A model generated the notes under the pieces. That model ran no database searches and was not told where the DNA came from. It saw only the letters and a list, made by a program, of their open reading frames with translations. A stretch of 64,000 bases of DNA from assembly GCF_014843005.1 (NCBI RefSeq), contig NZ_JACYXM010000001.1, positions 310,001 through 374,000 of the forward strand. Direction: 5' to 3'. The stretch comes from Rhodanobacter sp. DHG33. GTDB lineage: Bacteria; Pseudomonadota; Gammaproteobacteria; Xanthomonadales; Rhodanobacteraceae. A program made the position numbers and the translations under genes. Of this stretch, positions 8,513 to 16,948 are shown piece after piece (position 1 is the first letter of the stretch; every line of letters starts with the position of its first letter).

Positions 8513-9640
8513 TCACCGCCGCGGTGCCAGCATCGCGGCAGTGATGCCCGCTTCCACCAGGTTTGCCGGCAACGCCAGACCCAGTGCGAGATGGGCACAG
8601 GCTTCGGCCATGGCGGCGCTGGTCTGGATGCCATAGCCGCCTTGTGCGGCAACCCAGAAGAAGCCTTCCGCATCGGGTGCGAAACCGCCCACCAGATCGC
8701 CTTCCGTGCCGACGAAGCTGCGCAGGCCGGCCCAGCTCCGCGTCGGGCGGTTGATCGTCATCGTGGTGGCCTGCTCGATGCGGTCGATGCCCAAGGCGAT
8801 GTCGAAATCCTCCGGCTGCACGTCGTGCGGCGGCACCGGGTCGGCGTTGGCGGGCGAGCCCAGCAGCAGGCCGGCATCGGGCTTGAAGTAGAAGCTCTCC
8901 TCCGCATCGATCACGAAGGGCCAATGCGACGTGTCGAGGCCCTTGGGCGGCTCGAACAGGAAGGCGGTGCGCCGCTTCGGCTGCAGGCCCAGCGGCGCCA
9001 CGCCGGCGAGGCGCGCCACCTCGTCCGCCCACGCGCCCGCGGCGTCGAGCAGCAGCGGCGCGCGGTACACCGCTTCGCCGCAGTCGATGTTCCACTGCCC
9101 CTGCCCGCGTTCGATCGAGCGGATGGCCACGTCGACGCGCAGCGTACCGCCGCGCTGGCGCAGGCCGCGCAGGAAACCCTGGTGCAATTCGTTGACGTCG
9201 ATGTCGGCCGCGCCGGGCTCGAGCATGCCGATCTGCGCGGCCTCCGGCTTCAGCACCGGCACCATCGCCTGCACCTCGTCGGCATCGAGCAGGCGCAGGT
9301 CGGGGATGTGCGCGCGGTTCTCCACGTACATCGCACGCACCGCATCCGCCTGTTCGGCGCTGCCGATCACCAGCGTGGGGCGCTGCGCCAGGATGGGGTG
9401 CTCGGCGAAACCTTCCGGCGGATGCTCGAGAAACGGCCGCGTGGCCCGCGACAGCGCGCGCACCTGTGCCGACCCGTAGGTTTCGCTGAACAGCGCCGCG
9501 GAGCGTCCCGTGGAATGCATGCCCGGCCACGCCTCGCGCTCCAGCACCAGCACGCGCGCGTGCGGCGCCATGAACCACGCGACCGAAGCGCCGGCCATGC
9601 CGGCACCGATGACGATGGCGTCGAAGTCGTTCGCCTGCAT
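8513..9640 (-). CDS. FAD-dependent D-amino-acid (D-arginine-type) dehydrogenase
   Basis: A 375-residue DAO-family flavoprotein. The N-terminal dinucleotide-binding motif is VIGAGMAGASVAWF, followed by HSTGRSAALFSETYG, AEHPILAQRPT, ADIDVNELHQGFLRGLRQRG, LQPKRRTAF and LLLGSPANADPV, and a C-terminal flavin motif GGYGIQTS. These segments closely resemble D-arginine dehydrogenase (DauA) of Pseudomonas, which oxidises many D-amino acids to 2-oxo acids. The position after GRSAA that is His in DauA appears to be Leu here, so substrate range may differ. The gene follows the DAACS symporter by 2 bases, suggesting uptake and oxidation of the same D-amino acid. Confidence 0.85.
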   Translation of the reverse strand: MQANDFDAIVIGAGMAGASVAWFMAPHARVLVLEREAWPGMHSTGRSAALFSETYGSAQVRALSRATRPFLEHPPEGFAEHPILAQRPTLVIGSAEQADAVRAMYVENRAHIPDLRLLDADEVQAMVPVLKPEAAQIGMLEPGAADIDVNELHQGFLRGLRQRGGTLRVDVAIRSIERGQGQWNIDCGEAVYRAPLLLDAAGAWADEVARLAGVAPLGLQPKRRTAFLFEPPKGLDTSHWPFVIDAEESFYFKPDAGLLLGSPANADPVPPHDVQPEDFDIALGIDRIEQATTMTINRPTRSWAGLRSFVGTEGDLVGGFAPDAEGFFWVAAQGGYGIQTSAAMAEACAHLALGLALPANLVEAGITAAMLAPRR

Positions 9641-9642
9641 GT

Positions 9643-10920
9643 TCAATCCTGTTTCGTGTGGCCTTCCCCGTTTGCCGGGGAAACGTTGGAAGTGTCGTTG
9701 CGCGATTGCCGTGCGACCACGCTGGCCACGGTGAGGTCGGCGGTGACGTTGCCCAGCGTGGCGAACACGTCGGGCAAGGTATCCACCGCCAGCATCAGGC
9801 CCAGCGGCGCCAGCGGCACGCCCATCGCCTGCGCCACCGGCAGGTTGGTCGCCATGAAGGTGACCTGGCCGGGCAGGCCCACCGAACCCAGGCTGATCAC
9901 CACGGCCAGCGCCGCGGCGGCGGCGAGCTGCGCGGCGCCCACGTCGGTGCCGGTGGCCCACGCGATGAAGCACGCCGAGGCGATGTACTGCACCGGGCTG
10001 GTGAGCCGGCACAGCGACACCGCCATCGGCAGCACCAGCGCGGTGACCTGCTGCGGATAGCCCAGTCGCCGCTCCGCGCTTTCCAGCATCGCCGGCAGCG
10101 AAGCGAGCGAGGACTGCGTGCTGGCCGCCACCGCCTGCGCCGGCGCCAGCGCGACCACGAAGCGGCGCAGACGCTCGCCGCCCCACAGCACCGCCACCGG
10201 CAGCATCAGCACGGTGACCACGAGGTACAGGATGATTTCCACCAGCACATACACGCCCAGCGCGCGCACCATGCCCAGACCGGCACGCGCGCACACGGCG
10301 AGGATCAGCGCGAACACGCCCAGCGGCGCCAGCCACAACACCCAGCGCACGATCACGATCATCGCGTCGGCCATGGCCTGGAAGAATTCCACCAGCATCG
10401 CGCGGCGCGACGGCTGCAGCTGCGTGAGCGCGAAGCCGAGGAACAACGCGAACACCACCACCGGCAGCATCGCGCTCTGCGCCGCGGCCATCAGCGCGTT
10501 GCTGGGCACGATGCCGGCGAACCAGTCGGCCCAGCCCGGTGCCGAGACTGCCGTGGCGTTTACGGGGTGGCCGCTCAGCGCCGCGCCCAGTGCCGGGTTG
10601 TGCGGAAACATCGCCAGCAACGGCGGCGCCAGCAGCGCGGCGACCGCCGCCCCCAATGCCAGGATCGCGATGATGGCAATGAGCGCGCGCCGCGCGATCC
10701 GCCCGGAAGCCGCTGCATCGCTGGCCGTGTTCACGCCCACCACCACCAGCGCCAACACCAGCGGCACCACCGTCATCTGCAGCGCGTTCAACCACAGATG
10801 GCCGATGGGCTGCGCCACATTTGCCGCGTGCTGCGCCCAGGCCGGCGCCCAGGTCGCCAGCGCCAGCCCGGCCAGTGCGCCCGCAACCAAACTGGATAAA
10901 ACCCGCGTGGTGGCGCTCAT
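9643..10920 (-). CDS. Dicarboxylate/amino acid:cation symporter (DAACS)
   Basis: A 425-residue membrane protein with about eight hydrophobic helices and family landmarks: TVVPLVLALVVVGV near the N-terminus, the serine-rich re-entrant loop AASTQSSLASLPAML, and the second hairpin region GSVGLPGQVTFMATNLPVAQAMG, all typical of the GltP/SstT/DctA superfamily. Substrates of relatives include glutamate, aspartate, serine and C4-dicarboxylates. Its ATG overlaps the stop of the upstream L,D-transpeptidase-like gene (ATGA), and the D-amino-acid dehydrogenase follows by 2 bases, so a D- or L-amino acid released from peptidoglycan is a reasonable candidate substrate (inference). Confidence 0.9.
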   Translation of the reverse strand: MSATTRVLSSLVAGALAGLALATWAPAWAQHAANVAQPIGHLWLNALQMTVVPLVLALVVVGVNTASDAAASGRIARRALIAIIAILALGAAVAALLAPPLLAMFPHNPALGAALSGHPVNATAVSAPGWADWFAGIVPSNALMAAAQSAMLPVVVFALFLGFALTQLQPSRRAMLVEFFQAMADAMIVIVRWVLWLAPLGVFALILAVCARAGLGMVRALGVYVLVEIILYLVVTVLMLPVAVLWGGERLRRFVVALAPAQAVAASTQSSLASLPAMLESAERRLGYPQQVTALVLPMAVSLCRLTSPVQYIASACFIAWATGTDVGAAQLAAAAALAVVISLGSVGLPGQVTFMATNLPVAQAMGVPLAPLGLMLAVDTLPDVFATLGNVTADLTVASVVARQSRNDTSNVSPANGEGHTKQD

Positions 10921-11687
10921 CGGCCGGCCTTCATGTCGGGCAGCTGCCATGCGTGGCGCAGGCGCGCGTATTCGTCCTGCGGCAACAGCACGAACACCGG
11001 ATGCGCCTGCGGCTTCAGCCACGCCAGCAGGCGCTGCATGGTGTCCGGCGTCATCGCGGTGCAACCGGTGGTGCCCGTGGTCGGCGACGACCACAGGTGC
11101 GCGAAGATGCAGCTGCCGCCACGCGCCACGCCGTCCGGGTTGTGCTCGATCACGAAACCGATGCGGTAGGCCTGGTCGCCGTGCATGTGCAGGTCGCGCC
11201 GCATCGGTTCGCTGGAACCCTTGAGTGCTGCCTCGCCCACCTTCGCCGTATCGGCAATGCGGTTGTAGAGCGGCGTGCCGCTGACGTCCATGCAGTAGTC
11301 GGTGGCAGTGAGCGCGAGATACGGCATCGACGTGTCCACATGCGCTGCGTAGCCGAAGGTGCTGCCGATGCGGAACACCCCGGCCGGGCTGCGGCCGTCG
11401 CCTTCGTGCTTCTGCGGGCCACCCTGCTGCGCCGGGCTCAGGCCAAGGCCCCAGGCCGAGCCGCTCTGACCGATCACCACTGGCTTCGCCGCGCCGACTT
11501 CATGCCACGCGCCACCGTGGTTGCGCTGGTAGGTGCGCAGCGTCCCTTCGATCGTGTTCCAGTCGGGCACGGTGACCAGCACCATCTGGTCGGCACTGGA
11601 CCAGGCATCAGCCGGATCCGTGGCGGCAATGGCATGGCCCGCGAAGGCGAGGCCGGCGATCAGCAAGGCGACGAAATGGCTACGCAT
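10917..11687 (-). CDS. Secreted L,D-transpeptidase (YkuD-type) family protein
   Basis: A 256-residue protein with a signal peptide (MRSHFVALLIAGLAFAGHAIA). The catalytic region carries GSCIFAHLW and TTGCTAMTP, giving the His and Cys of the YkuD/ErfK fold in the COG3786-like subgroup; DGRSPAGVFRIGSTFG upstream is typical of these proteins. They cross-link or trim peptidoglycan peptides at meso-DAP. The start at MRSHF (11687) is preferred because it opens the signal peptide. It overlaps the symporter start by ATGA. A repeat cluster separates it from the RpiR gene, so it may be transcribed separately from the epimerase arm. Confidence 0.82.
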   Translation of the reverse strand: MRSHFVALLIAGLAFAGHAIAATDPADAWSSADQMVLVTVPDWNTIEGTLRTYQRNHGGAWHEVGAAKPVVIGQSGSAWGLGLSPAQQGGPQKHEGDGRSPAGVFRIGSTFGYAAHVDTSMPYLALTATDYCMDVSGTPLYNRIADTAKVGEAALKGSSEPMRRDLHMHGDQAYRIGFVIEHNPDGVARGGSCIFAHLWSSPTTGTTGCTAMTPDTMQRLLAWLKPQAHPVFVLLPQDEYARLRHAWQLPDMKAGR

Positions 11688-11714
11688 GGATGACGAATCC
11701 TCCATCGAAGGGAC

Positions 11715-11822
11715 CCCTCTCCCTTCGGGAGAGGGTGCCGGCAGGCGGGTGAGAGTTCGGGCGGAGACAGGCGTTGCGGCAAGACCGCACCCTCACCCCA
11801 ACCCCTCTCCCGGCGGGAGAGG
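11715..11822. repeat. Pair of short palindromic (REP-like) hairpins
   Basis: Two related hairpins lie in the gap between the L,D-transpeptidase-like gene and the RpiR gene. One is ccctctccc-ttc-gggagaggg (11715-11735, 9-bp stem); the other is cctctccc-ggc-gggagagg (11804-11822, 8-bp stem). Each is flanked by gaggg-tgcc or gcaccctcacccc segments that mirror each other, so the whole reads as an inverted pair, as in bacterial REP/BIME elements. Such elements often act as transcription or mRNA-stability boundaries. Confidence 0.7.
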
Positions 11823-11861
11823 AGCTCAAGCTCGTGGCGCCGATGAAAACCTGGGCGCCCA

Positions 11862-12719
11862 TCAAGGCTCCAGCACCTGCTGGATGCGTTCCAGGTTGGC
11901 GACAAGCTGCGCATGGCGCGTGTCGTCGCCTTCGCAAAGCTGCACGAACAGCACGTCCAGCAGGTGCTGCAGCGCGGACTGGTAGAGCAGCGACTGGATG
12001 TACGGCCGCTCGTCGTGCGCGGACACCAGCAGGGCCGCATCGGCCAGCGTGCGCAGCGGATTGGCGCTGTGCCGGGTCACGCTGACCACCATGCCGCGAC
12101 GCTCGCGGAAATGCCGGCCGATCTTGCACAGCGCCGGATGGTTGCCGTGCTCGGAGAACACCAGCAGCACGTCGCCGGGGCCGGCGGCGGAGACGTTGGC
12201 GGCCATCCGTGCGATGTCGAAGTTGTGCACCACGGGCAGGCCGAGCAGCGCGAGCTTGTACGCGAAGCCGCGCGCGTGGATGTCGTCCTCGCCGAGGCCG
12301 ATGAGGAACACCTTGCCGCTGCGGCCGGCCTTGGCCATGGCCTTGATCACCGCGGCCAGCGTCTGCGGCGGGTTGATGAGGCGCGTGGCCTCTTCCGCCT
12401 CGGACTTGCGCCGCCACAGGCCGGTAGCCAACGACTCGCCGGTCTCGCCATGGACCTGCGCGGCGGTTTCCACGTCGTCGCCGTTGTCGGCGCGCGCGAT
12501 CGCCTCGCCCACCGAATACTTGAGGTCGGGATAACCCTTGAAGCCCAGCTTCTGGGTGAACTTCACCACGCTGGACTGACTGATGCCCAGCGCGTTGGCG
12601 AGCTGCTGCGAGGAGTAGTCGCGCAGCAGCTGTGCGTTGTCCAGCACGAAGTCGGCGATGCGGCGTTCCACCGCCGACATCTGGTCGCGCTCGGAGCGGA
12701 TCTTTACCAGGGGAGACAT
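11862..12719 (-). CDS. RpiR/MurR-family transcriptional regulator
   Basis: A 285-residue regulator with the family architecture: an N-terminal HTH_6 domain (ALGISQSSVVKFTQKLGFKGYPDLK, residues about 45-70) and a C-terminal SIS sugar-phosphate isomerase-like domain (VFLIGLGEDD, near residue 130, to VLLVFSEHGNHP). SIS domains of this family bind phosphosugars or related ligands; MurR binds N-acetylmuramic acid 6-phosphate. It sits 13 bases downstream of the epimerase gene, so it probably controls the divergent block centred on 15285-15450. No murQ or murP partner is visible. Start ATG 12719 gives the standard length. Confidence 0.9.
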   Translation of the reverse strand: MSPLVKIRSERDQMSAVERRIADFVLDNAQLLRDYSSQQLANALGISQSSVVKFTQKLGFKGYPDLKYSVGEAIARADNGDDVETAAQVHGETGESLATGLWRRKSEAEEATRLINPPQTLAAVIKAMAKAGRSGKVFLIGLGEDDIHARGFAYKLALLGLPVVHNFDIARMAANVSAAGPGDVLLVFSEHGNHPALCKIGRHFRERRGMVVSVTRHSANPLRTLADAALLVSAHDERPYIQSLLYQSALQHLLDVLFVQLCEGDDTRHAQLVANLERIQQVLEP

Positions 12720-12732
12720 GCGGCACTCCGCC

Positions 12733-13833
12733 TCAGACCACGCTGCCGGTTTCCAGCCCGCGGATCTCGCGGATGCCCAGGCCCGGCGCATCCGTCACCG
12801 AGATTTCGGACTCGTTGAAGTTCACGCCGCCATCCACCGGATTGAACTGGCACAGCGAAGGGCCGTCCAGATCCACCTTGGTGATCGCGTTGGACTTGGC
12901 CACCGCTACATGCACCGCCGCCGCCACGCTGATCGAGGTTTCCAGCATGCAGCCGATCATGCATTCCACGCCGTGCAGCGCAGCGATGTCGGCGATCTTG
13001 ATGGCGTTGGAGATGCCGCCGGTCTTCATCAGCTTGATGTTGATGATGTCGGCGGCGCGCAGGCGGATCAGGTCGATCACCTCCATCGGCCCGAACACGC
13101 TTTCGTCGGCCATGATCGGCGTGTGCACGCGCTCGGTGACGTAGCGCATGCCTTCCAGGTCGCGCGCCTTCACCGGCTGCTCGACCAGCTCCAGCTTGAT
13201 GCCGGCCTCTTCCAGCGTCTGCAGCGCATACACCGCCTGCTTGGCCGTCCAGCCCTGGTTGGCGTCCAGCCGCAGCAGCGCGCGGCCTTCGACCGCCGCG
13301 TAGATCGCCTTGACGCGCTCGATGTCGACGCCGATGTCTTTGCCCACCTTGATCTTCAGCGACTCGAAACCGCGCTCCACCGCGGCGACGGAATCGGCCA
13401 CCATCTTGTCGATGTAGTCCACGCTGATGGTGATGTCGGTGGTGATCACCGGATCGCCGCCGCCTAGCAGCTTGTACAGCGGCGCGCCGTAGAGCTGGCC
13501 CCATAGGTCGTACAGCGCGATCTCCACCGCCGCCTTGGCGCTGGTGTTCTTCTCCATCGACGACTGCACCAGATGAGTCAGCCGGTTGAGCTCGGCCACG
13601 TCCTGGCCGAGCAGGCGCGGCGTGATGTAGTGGCGGATCGCGTCGGTGATCGAGCCGTGGGTGTCGCCGGTAATCACCGCGGTGGCCGGCGCCTCGCCGT
13701 AACCGACGTGGCCGGTGTCGGTGTGCACCATCACCACGATGTCCTCGACCTGGTTCACGGTGCGCAGCGCCGTCTTGAACGGTGTCTTCAGCGGCACCCG
13801 CAGCATGCCGAATTGGATGTCGGTGATTTTCAT
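12733..13833 (-). CDS. L-Ala-D/L-Glu (dipeptide) epimerase
   Basis: An enolase-superfamily, muconate-lactonizing subgroup protein of 366 residues. The catalytic set is visible: SLKIKVG (KxK, acid/base Lys), LRLDAN, ELVEQP and MADES (three metal ligands), and IKLMKTGG (second catalytic Lys). These motifs and the length match YcjG/YkfB enzymes, which epimerise L-Ala-D-Glu from murein to L-Ala-L-Glu so that ordinary peptidases can cleave it. It lies between the NlpC/P60 endopeptidase and the RpiR regulator, which strongly supports a murein-peptide role. Start ATG 13833 directly precedes the conserved ITDIQFG strand. Other dipeptides cannot be excluded. Confidence 0.9.
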   Translation of the reverse strand: MKITDIQFGMLRVPLKTPFKTALRTVNQVEDIVVMVHTDTGHVGYGEAPATAVITGDTHGSITDAIRHYITPRLLGQDVAELNRLTHLVQSSMEKNTSAKAAVEIALYDLWGQLYGAPLYKLLGGGDPVITTDITISVDYIDKMVADSVAAVERGFESLKIKVGKDIGVDIERVKAIYAAVEGRALLRLDANQGWTAKQAVYALQTLEEAGIKLELVEQPVKARDLEGMRYVTERVHTPIMADESVFGPMEVIDLIRLRAADIINIKLMKTGGISNAIKIADIAALHGVECMIGCMLETSISVAAAVHVAVAKSNAITKVDLDGPSLCQFNPVDGGVNFNESEISVTDAPGLGIREIRGLETGSVV

Positions 13834-13874
13834 GGGCGACCGTGTCCGTGTGGTTCGTGGAAGGGTGATGGCGA

Positions 13875-15284
13875 TCAGCGGCGCATGCGCACGATGCTGG
13901 TCATGTGGTCGATGAAGGTGGAGCCGTCCTTGCCATAGAGCATCGGCAGCAAGGGCGTCACCGACACCGCGTTGAGCTTGACGTGCGCTACGGAACCATC
14001 CGGCTTGAGATAGCTCATGCCCAGCACGTCGTGGATCACCCAGGGCTGCCCCTGCCACTGGCCCAGCACCATCATCACGTGGCCGGGAATGTAGACCAGG
14101 TCGCCGAGCCGCAACTGCATCGCCGCCTGCAGACGCACCGCGTGGCTGTCGGCGGCGGTGAACAGGCGATGCTCCAGCGCGGGGCTCTTGGCCTGGTCGC
14201 CGGTGTTGCGCGGCATCTGCACGCCGAGACTGCGGTACACGTCGGAGACGAAGCCCGAGCAGTCGCGGCCGTCGTAGGAATGGCCCCAGCCGTAGCGCTC
14301 GCCGAGGAACTTGAATGCCTGGGTGATCAGATTGCGCGGCGTCAGCGGCAGATAGTCGGCAGCGGTATCGGTGTTCTTCTGCAGCAGCGCAGGCACCAGC
14401 TCCAGGCTGCCGTCGTCCTTGCGGATGGGCAGCTGCAGCGTATACGCCGCGTACGGCGTCTGGCCGTTCACCGGCTGGTCGGCCGGCAGCGTGGCGAGCA
14501 GCGGCACGCGGGTGGCCATGTCCAGCTGCAGTTGCGACACCGCCGGCTGTTCGGGCGTGAACACGGTGCGCACGCTGGGGCCGGTGACGATGCGGTACGG
14601 CGTCTTCGCGGCATAGGCCAGCACCGCGTCCTTGGCGCCTTCCGCCACGTACCGCTTCTGCATCCATGCCGCGTAGCGCGGGCTCACCACGAACAGCCAC
14701 TGGCCGTCGCGGCTGGTATGCACGATGGCCACCGGCGTGCCGGGAAACTCGGCGCTTTCCTGGAAGCGGTCGATGTCGTGGTCGTCGTCGCTGCTGAACA
14801 CGCGCAGCGTGGTGGGAAAGGTACGCAACGCGGCGCGCTCCACCACCAGACCGTAACGCACCGTGGTCTGCGCGGGGATGGTGTCCAGCGCCATATCGTT
14901 TTCGATCTTGTCCAGTGCAGTCGTCGGCACCGGCTGGCCGTGCTCGTCGTACAGCGCGTGCGTGGGCCGCTGCGACAGGTGCCCGATCCACGCTGCTACT
15001 TGTTCGCGCGGCAGTGTGGCAGGTAGCGCCGCCAGGTCATGCATGGTGGGATCGAGCTGGAACAGCTTTGCGTTCTGCGCATCGACCTGCGCACGAGAAA
15101 GAATCTGCCGGTCGGGCTGCGCCTGCAGGCCGATCCAGAATGCCGGCGTCAGCTGGGCATCGCCCACGCCGAGCACCCCGCTGGGCGGGATGGGCAATGC
15201 ATTCGCGGGCACGTCGCGCGCCTGCATCGGCGCATGGACCAGCGCGAGCGCGAAAACCAGGGCTGTGAGAACCGGACGCTTCAT
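13875..15284 (-). CDS. Secreted SH3/NlpC-P60 (C40) peptidase
   Basis: A 469-residue protein with a signal peptide (MKRPVLTALVFALALVHAPMQA). The N-terminal half contains SH3b-like segments (HALYDEHGQPVPT, LRTFPTTLRVFS) and the C-terminal domain is NlpC/P60: catalytic Cys342 in GRDCSGF, His402 in IPGHVMMVLG and His418 in WVIHDV. The architecture resembles the gamma-D-glutamyl-L-diamino acid endopeptidase group (YkfC), which releases L-Ala-D-Glu, the substrate of the epimerase encoded next. It is the first gene of the minus arm, starting at ATG 15284 beside the divergent promoter region. Confidence 0.9.
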   Translation of the reverse strand: MKRPVLTALVFALALVHAPMQARDVPANALPIPPSGVLGVGDAQLTPAFWIGLQAQPDRQILSRAQVDAQNAKLFQLDPTMHDLAALPATLPREQVAAWIGHLSQRPTHALYDEHGQPVPTTALDKIENDMALDTIPAQTTVRYGLVVERAALRTFPTTLRVFSSDDDHDIDRFQESAEFPGTPVAIVHTSRDGQWLFVVSPRYAAWMQKRYVAEGAKDAVLAYAAKTPYRIVTGPSVRTVFTPEQPAVSQLQLDMATRVPLLATLPADQPVNGQTPYAAYTLQLPIRKDDGSLELVPALLQKNTDTAADYLPLTPRNLITQAFKFLGERYGWGHSYDGRDCSGFVSDVYRSLGVQMPRNTGDQAKSPALEHRLFTAADSHAVRLQAAMQLRLGDLVYIPGHVMMVLGQWQGQPWVIHDVLGMSYLKPDGSVAHVKLNAVSVTPLLPMLYGKDGSTFIDHMTSIVRMRR

Positions 15285-15345
15285 CGTTTTACCCCCTTCA
15301 CCGGCATGTCACCGGGCACGGCGACATGGCCGTGCGGCATGCCAA

Positions 15346-15377
15346 GGAATATTTGATTCCATGTAATTTCATTGTCA
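15346..15377. promoter_or_regulatory. Candidate RpiR-type operator in the divergent promoter region
   Basis: The 166-base gap between the two arms contains a strongly AT-rich core. It holds the palindrome ggaat-atttg-attcc (15346-15360), followed directly by tgtaatttcattgtca (15362-15377), which resembles the TGTAATT-N-AATTACA sites of RpiR-family HexR. The position between two divergent start codons (15284 and 15451) is right for joint control of both arms by the linked RpiR/MurR regulator. Binding is inferred, not shown. Confidence 0.45.
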
Positions 15378-15450
15378 GCATAAATTATTGACCGCCATTT
15401 GCAAGCGTGCTACACAACGCCGCTGGGGAAGCATCGCGGGGTTCTATCTG

Positions 15451-16929
15451 ATGGCGAACGTGGCAACCACTACACGCTGGAGGACGCGTCTGCTGTTCGC
15501 ATCGGCTCTGCTGGCCGTTCCCTTCGCAGCCACCTGGGCGACCGACACGCCGGCCAGCATCGCCAGGCTGGTCGACGCCGGCCAGTTCCAGGCCGCCGAC
15601 GCCGACATCGCTCAGGCGCTGAATCAGACCGGCCTGGATACCGCCACGCGCGATGCCTTGCTGTTCCAGCGCGAACGCATGCGCCGCATCCGCTACGACT
15701 TCTCGCTCGATGCCGATGGGTTGAAGGCGCGCATCCGCAAGCAGGTGCCCGACCTGCGCGACGACGAATTCCGCAACTGGGACGAACACGGCCTGCTCGA
15801 ACGCATGGTGATCGACGGCCGCGTGATGTACTTCAAGCGCGACGCTTCCAACATCTTCCGCCTCAGCGCCGAAGCCGCCGCGCGCCGCGCCCATCCCGCG
15901 CCGTTCGACGACGACCCCATGGGCGTGCTGAACGACTACCACCGCGAGGTGCGCTCGGCGGCATTGCAGGAGAACCGCAGCAGCGTGCTGCCGCATCGCG
16001 TACGCATCACCCAGACGCTCACCGTCGATGCCGACGCGGTGCCGGCCGGCAAGACCGTGCGCGCTTGGATTCCCTATCCGAAACCGCTGCCGGGCCAGCA
16101 GGACGATATCCGCTACGTCAGCAGCGAACCCGCGAAACACGTCATCGCGCCCGATGCCGCGCCGATGCGCACGGCGTATTTCGAAAAACCCGCGCAGGCC
16201 GGCAAGCCCACCACCTTCTCGGTCACCTACGAACTCACCCTCTCCGCGCAGTACCACGCCATCGATCCGGCGAAGGTGGTGCCGGCGGCGATCACGACCG
16301 AGCTCGCGCCCTACGTGGCCGAACGGCCGCCGCACCTGGTGTTCACCGAGCAGCTGCGGCTGTTCTCGCGGCAGGTCGTCGGCAACGAGAAGAATCCGTA
16401 CCGCATCGCGCAGAAGCTGTTTGCCGCGGTGGACGAGATCCCGTGGGCCGGCGCGCGCGAATATTCCACCATTCCCAACCTCAGCGACTACACCTTGCAT
16501 GCCGGCCACGGCGACTGCGGGCAGCAGACGATGCTGCTGATCGCGCTGCTGCGGTTGAACGGCATCCCCGCGCGCTGGCAGTCCGGCGCGATCTTCGCCG
16601 ACCACGGTTACAACGACATCCACGACTGGGGCCAGCTCTACCTCGCGCCCTACGGCTGGGTGCCGATGGACGTCACCTTCGGTCGCCTGCATCCGGGCGC
16701 GCAAGCCAAGCCCGGCGACGATGCGCTGGAATGGTTCTACCTCGGCGGGCTGGATGCCTGGCGCGTCGCCTTCAACAGCGACTTCGGCCAGGGCTTCACG
16801 CCGGCCAAGCAGTCGTTCCGCTCCGACAACGTGGATTCGCAGCGCGGCGAAGTCGAATGGAGCGGCGGCAACCTCTACTACGACCAGTGGAACTACAGCT
16901 TCGACTGGTCGCCGGTCGACTCTCATTGA
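15451..16929 (+). CDS. Secreted transglutaminase-like (papain-fold) protein
   Basis: A 492-residue protein starting MANVATTTRWRTRLLFASALLAVPFAATWA, a signal peptide. The C-terminal half carries a transglutaminase-like triad: Cys356 in GDCGQQT, His391 in IHDWGQLYL and Asp407 in PMDVTFG. The N-terminal half is a less conserved all-beta or mixed region. Bacterial members of this fold are usually proteases or amidases rather than cross-linkers. As first gene of the plus arm of the peptidoglycan block it may hydrolyse stem peptides in the periplasm, but the substrate is unknown. The ATG at 15451 is preferred over 15388 because it opens the signal peptide. Confidence 0.8.
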   Translation: MANVATTTRWRTRLLFASALLAVPFAATWATDTPASIARLVDAGQFQAADADIAQALNQTGLDTATRDALLFQRERMRRIRYDFSLDADGLKARIRKQVPDLRDDEFRNWDEHGLLERMVIDGRVMYFKRDASNIFRLSAEAAARRAHPAPFDDDPMGVLNDYHREVRSAALQENRSSVLPHRVRITQTLTVDADAVPAGKTVRAWIPYPKPLPGQQDDIRYVSSEPAKHVIAPDAAPMRTAYFEKPAQAGKPTTFSVTYELTLSAQYHAIDPAKVVPAAITTELAPYVAERPPHLVFTEQLRLFSRQVVGNEKNPYRIAQKLFAAVDEIPWAGAREYSTIPNLSDYTLHAGHGDCGQQTMLLIALLRLNGIPARWQSGAIFADHGYNDIHDWGQLYLAPYGWVPMDVTFGRLHPGAQAKPGDDALEWFYLGGLDAWRVAFNSDFGQGFTPAKQSFRSDNVDSQRGEVEWSGGNLYYDQWNYSFDWSPVDSH

Positions 16930-16948
16930 TTTCCTCATCGATTCCGCA

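Noticed and set aside
8328-8636. Small plus-strand frame after the receptor gene
   Set aside because: It overlaps the end of the D-amino-acid dehydrogenase on the other strand and shows no family or hydrophobic features.
12733-14991. A 752-residue fusion of the epimerase with an upstream domain
   Set aside because: The extra N-terminal part is the NlpC/P60 gene read in the wrong frame; the epimerase proper starts at 13833.
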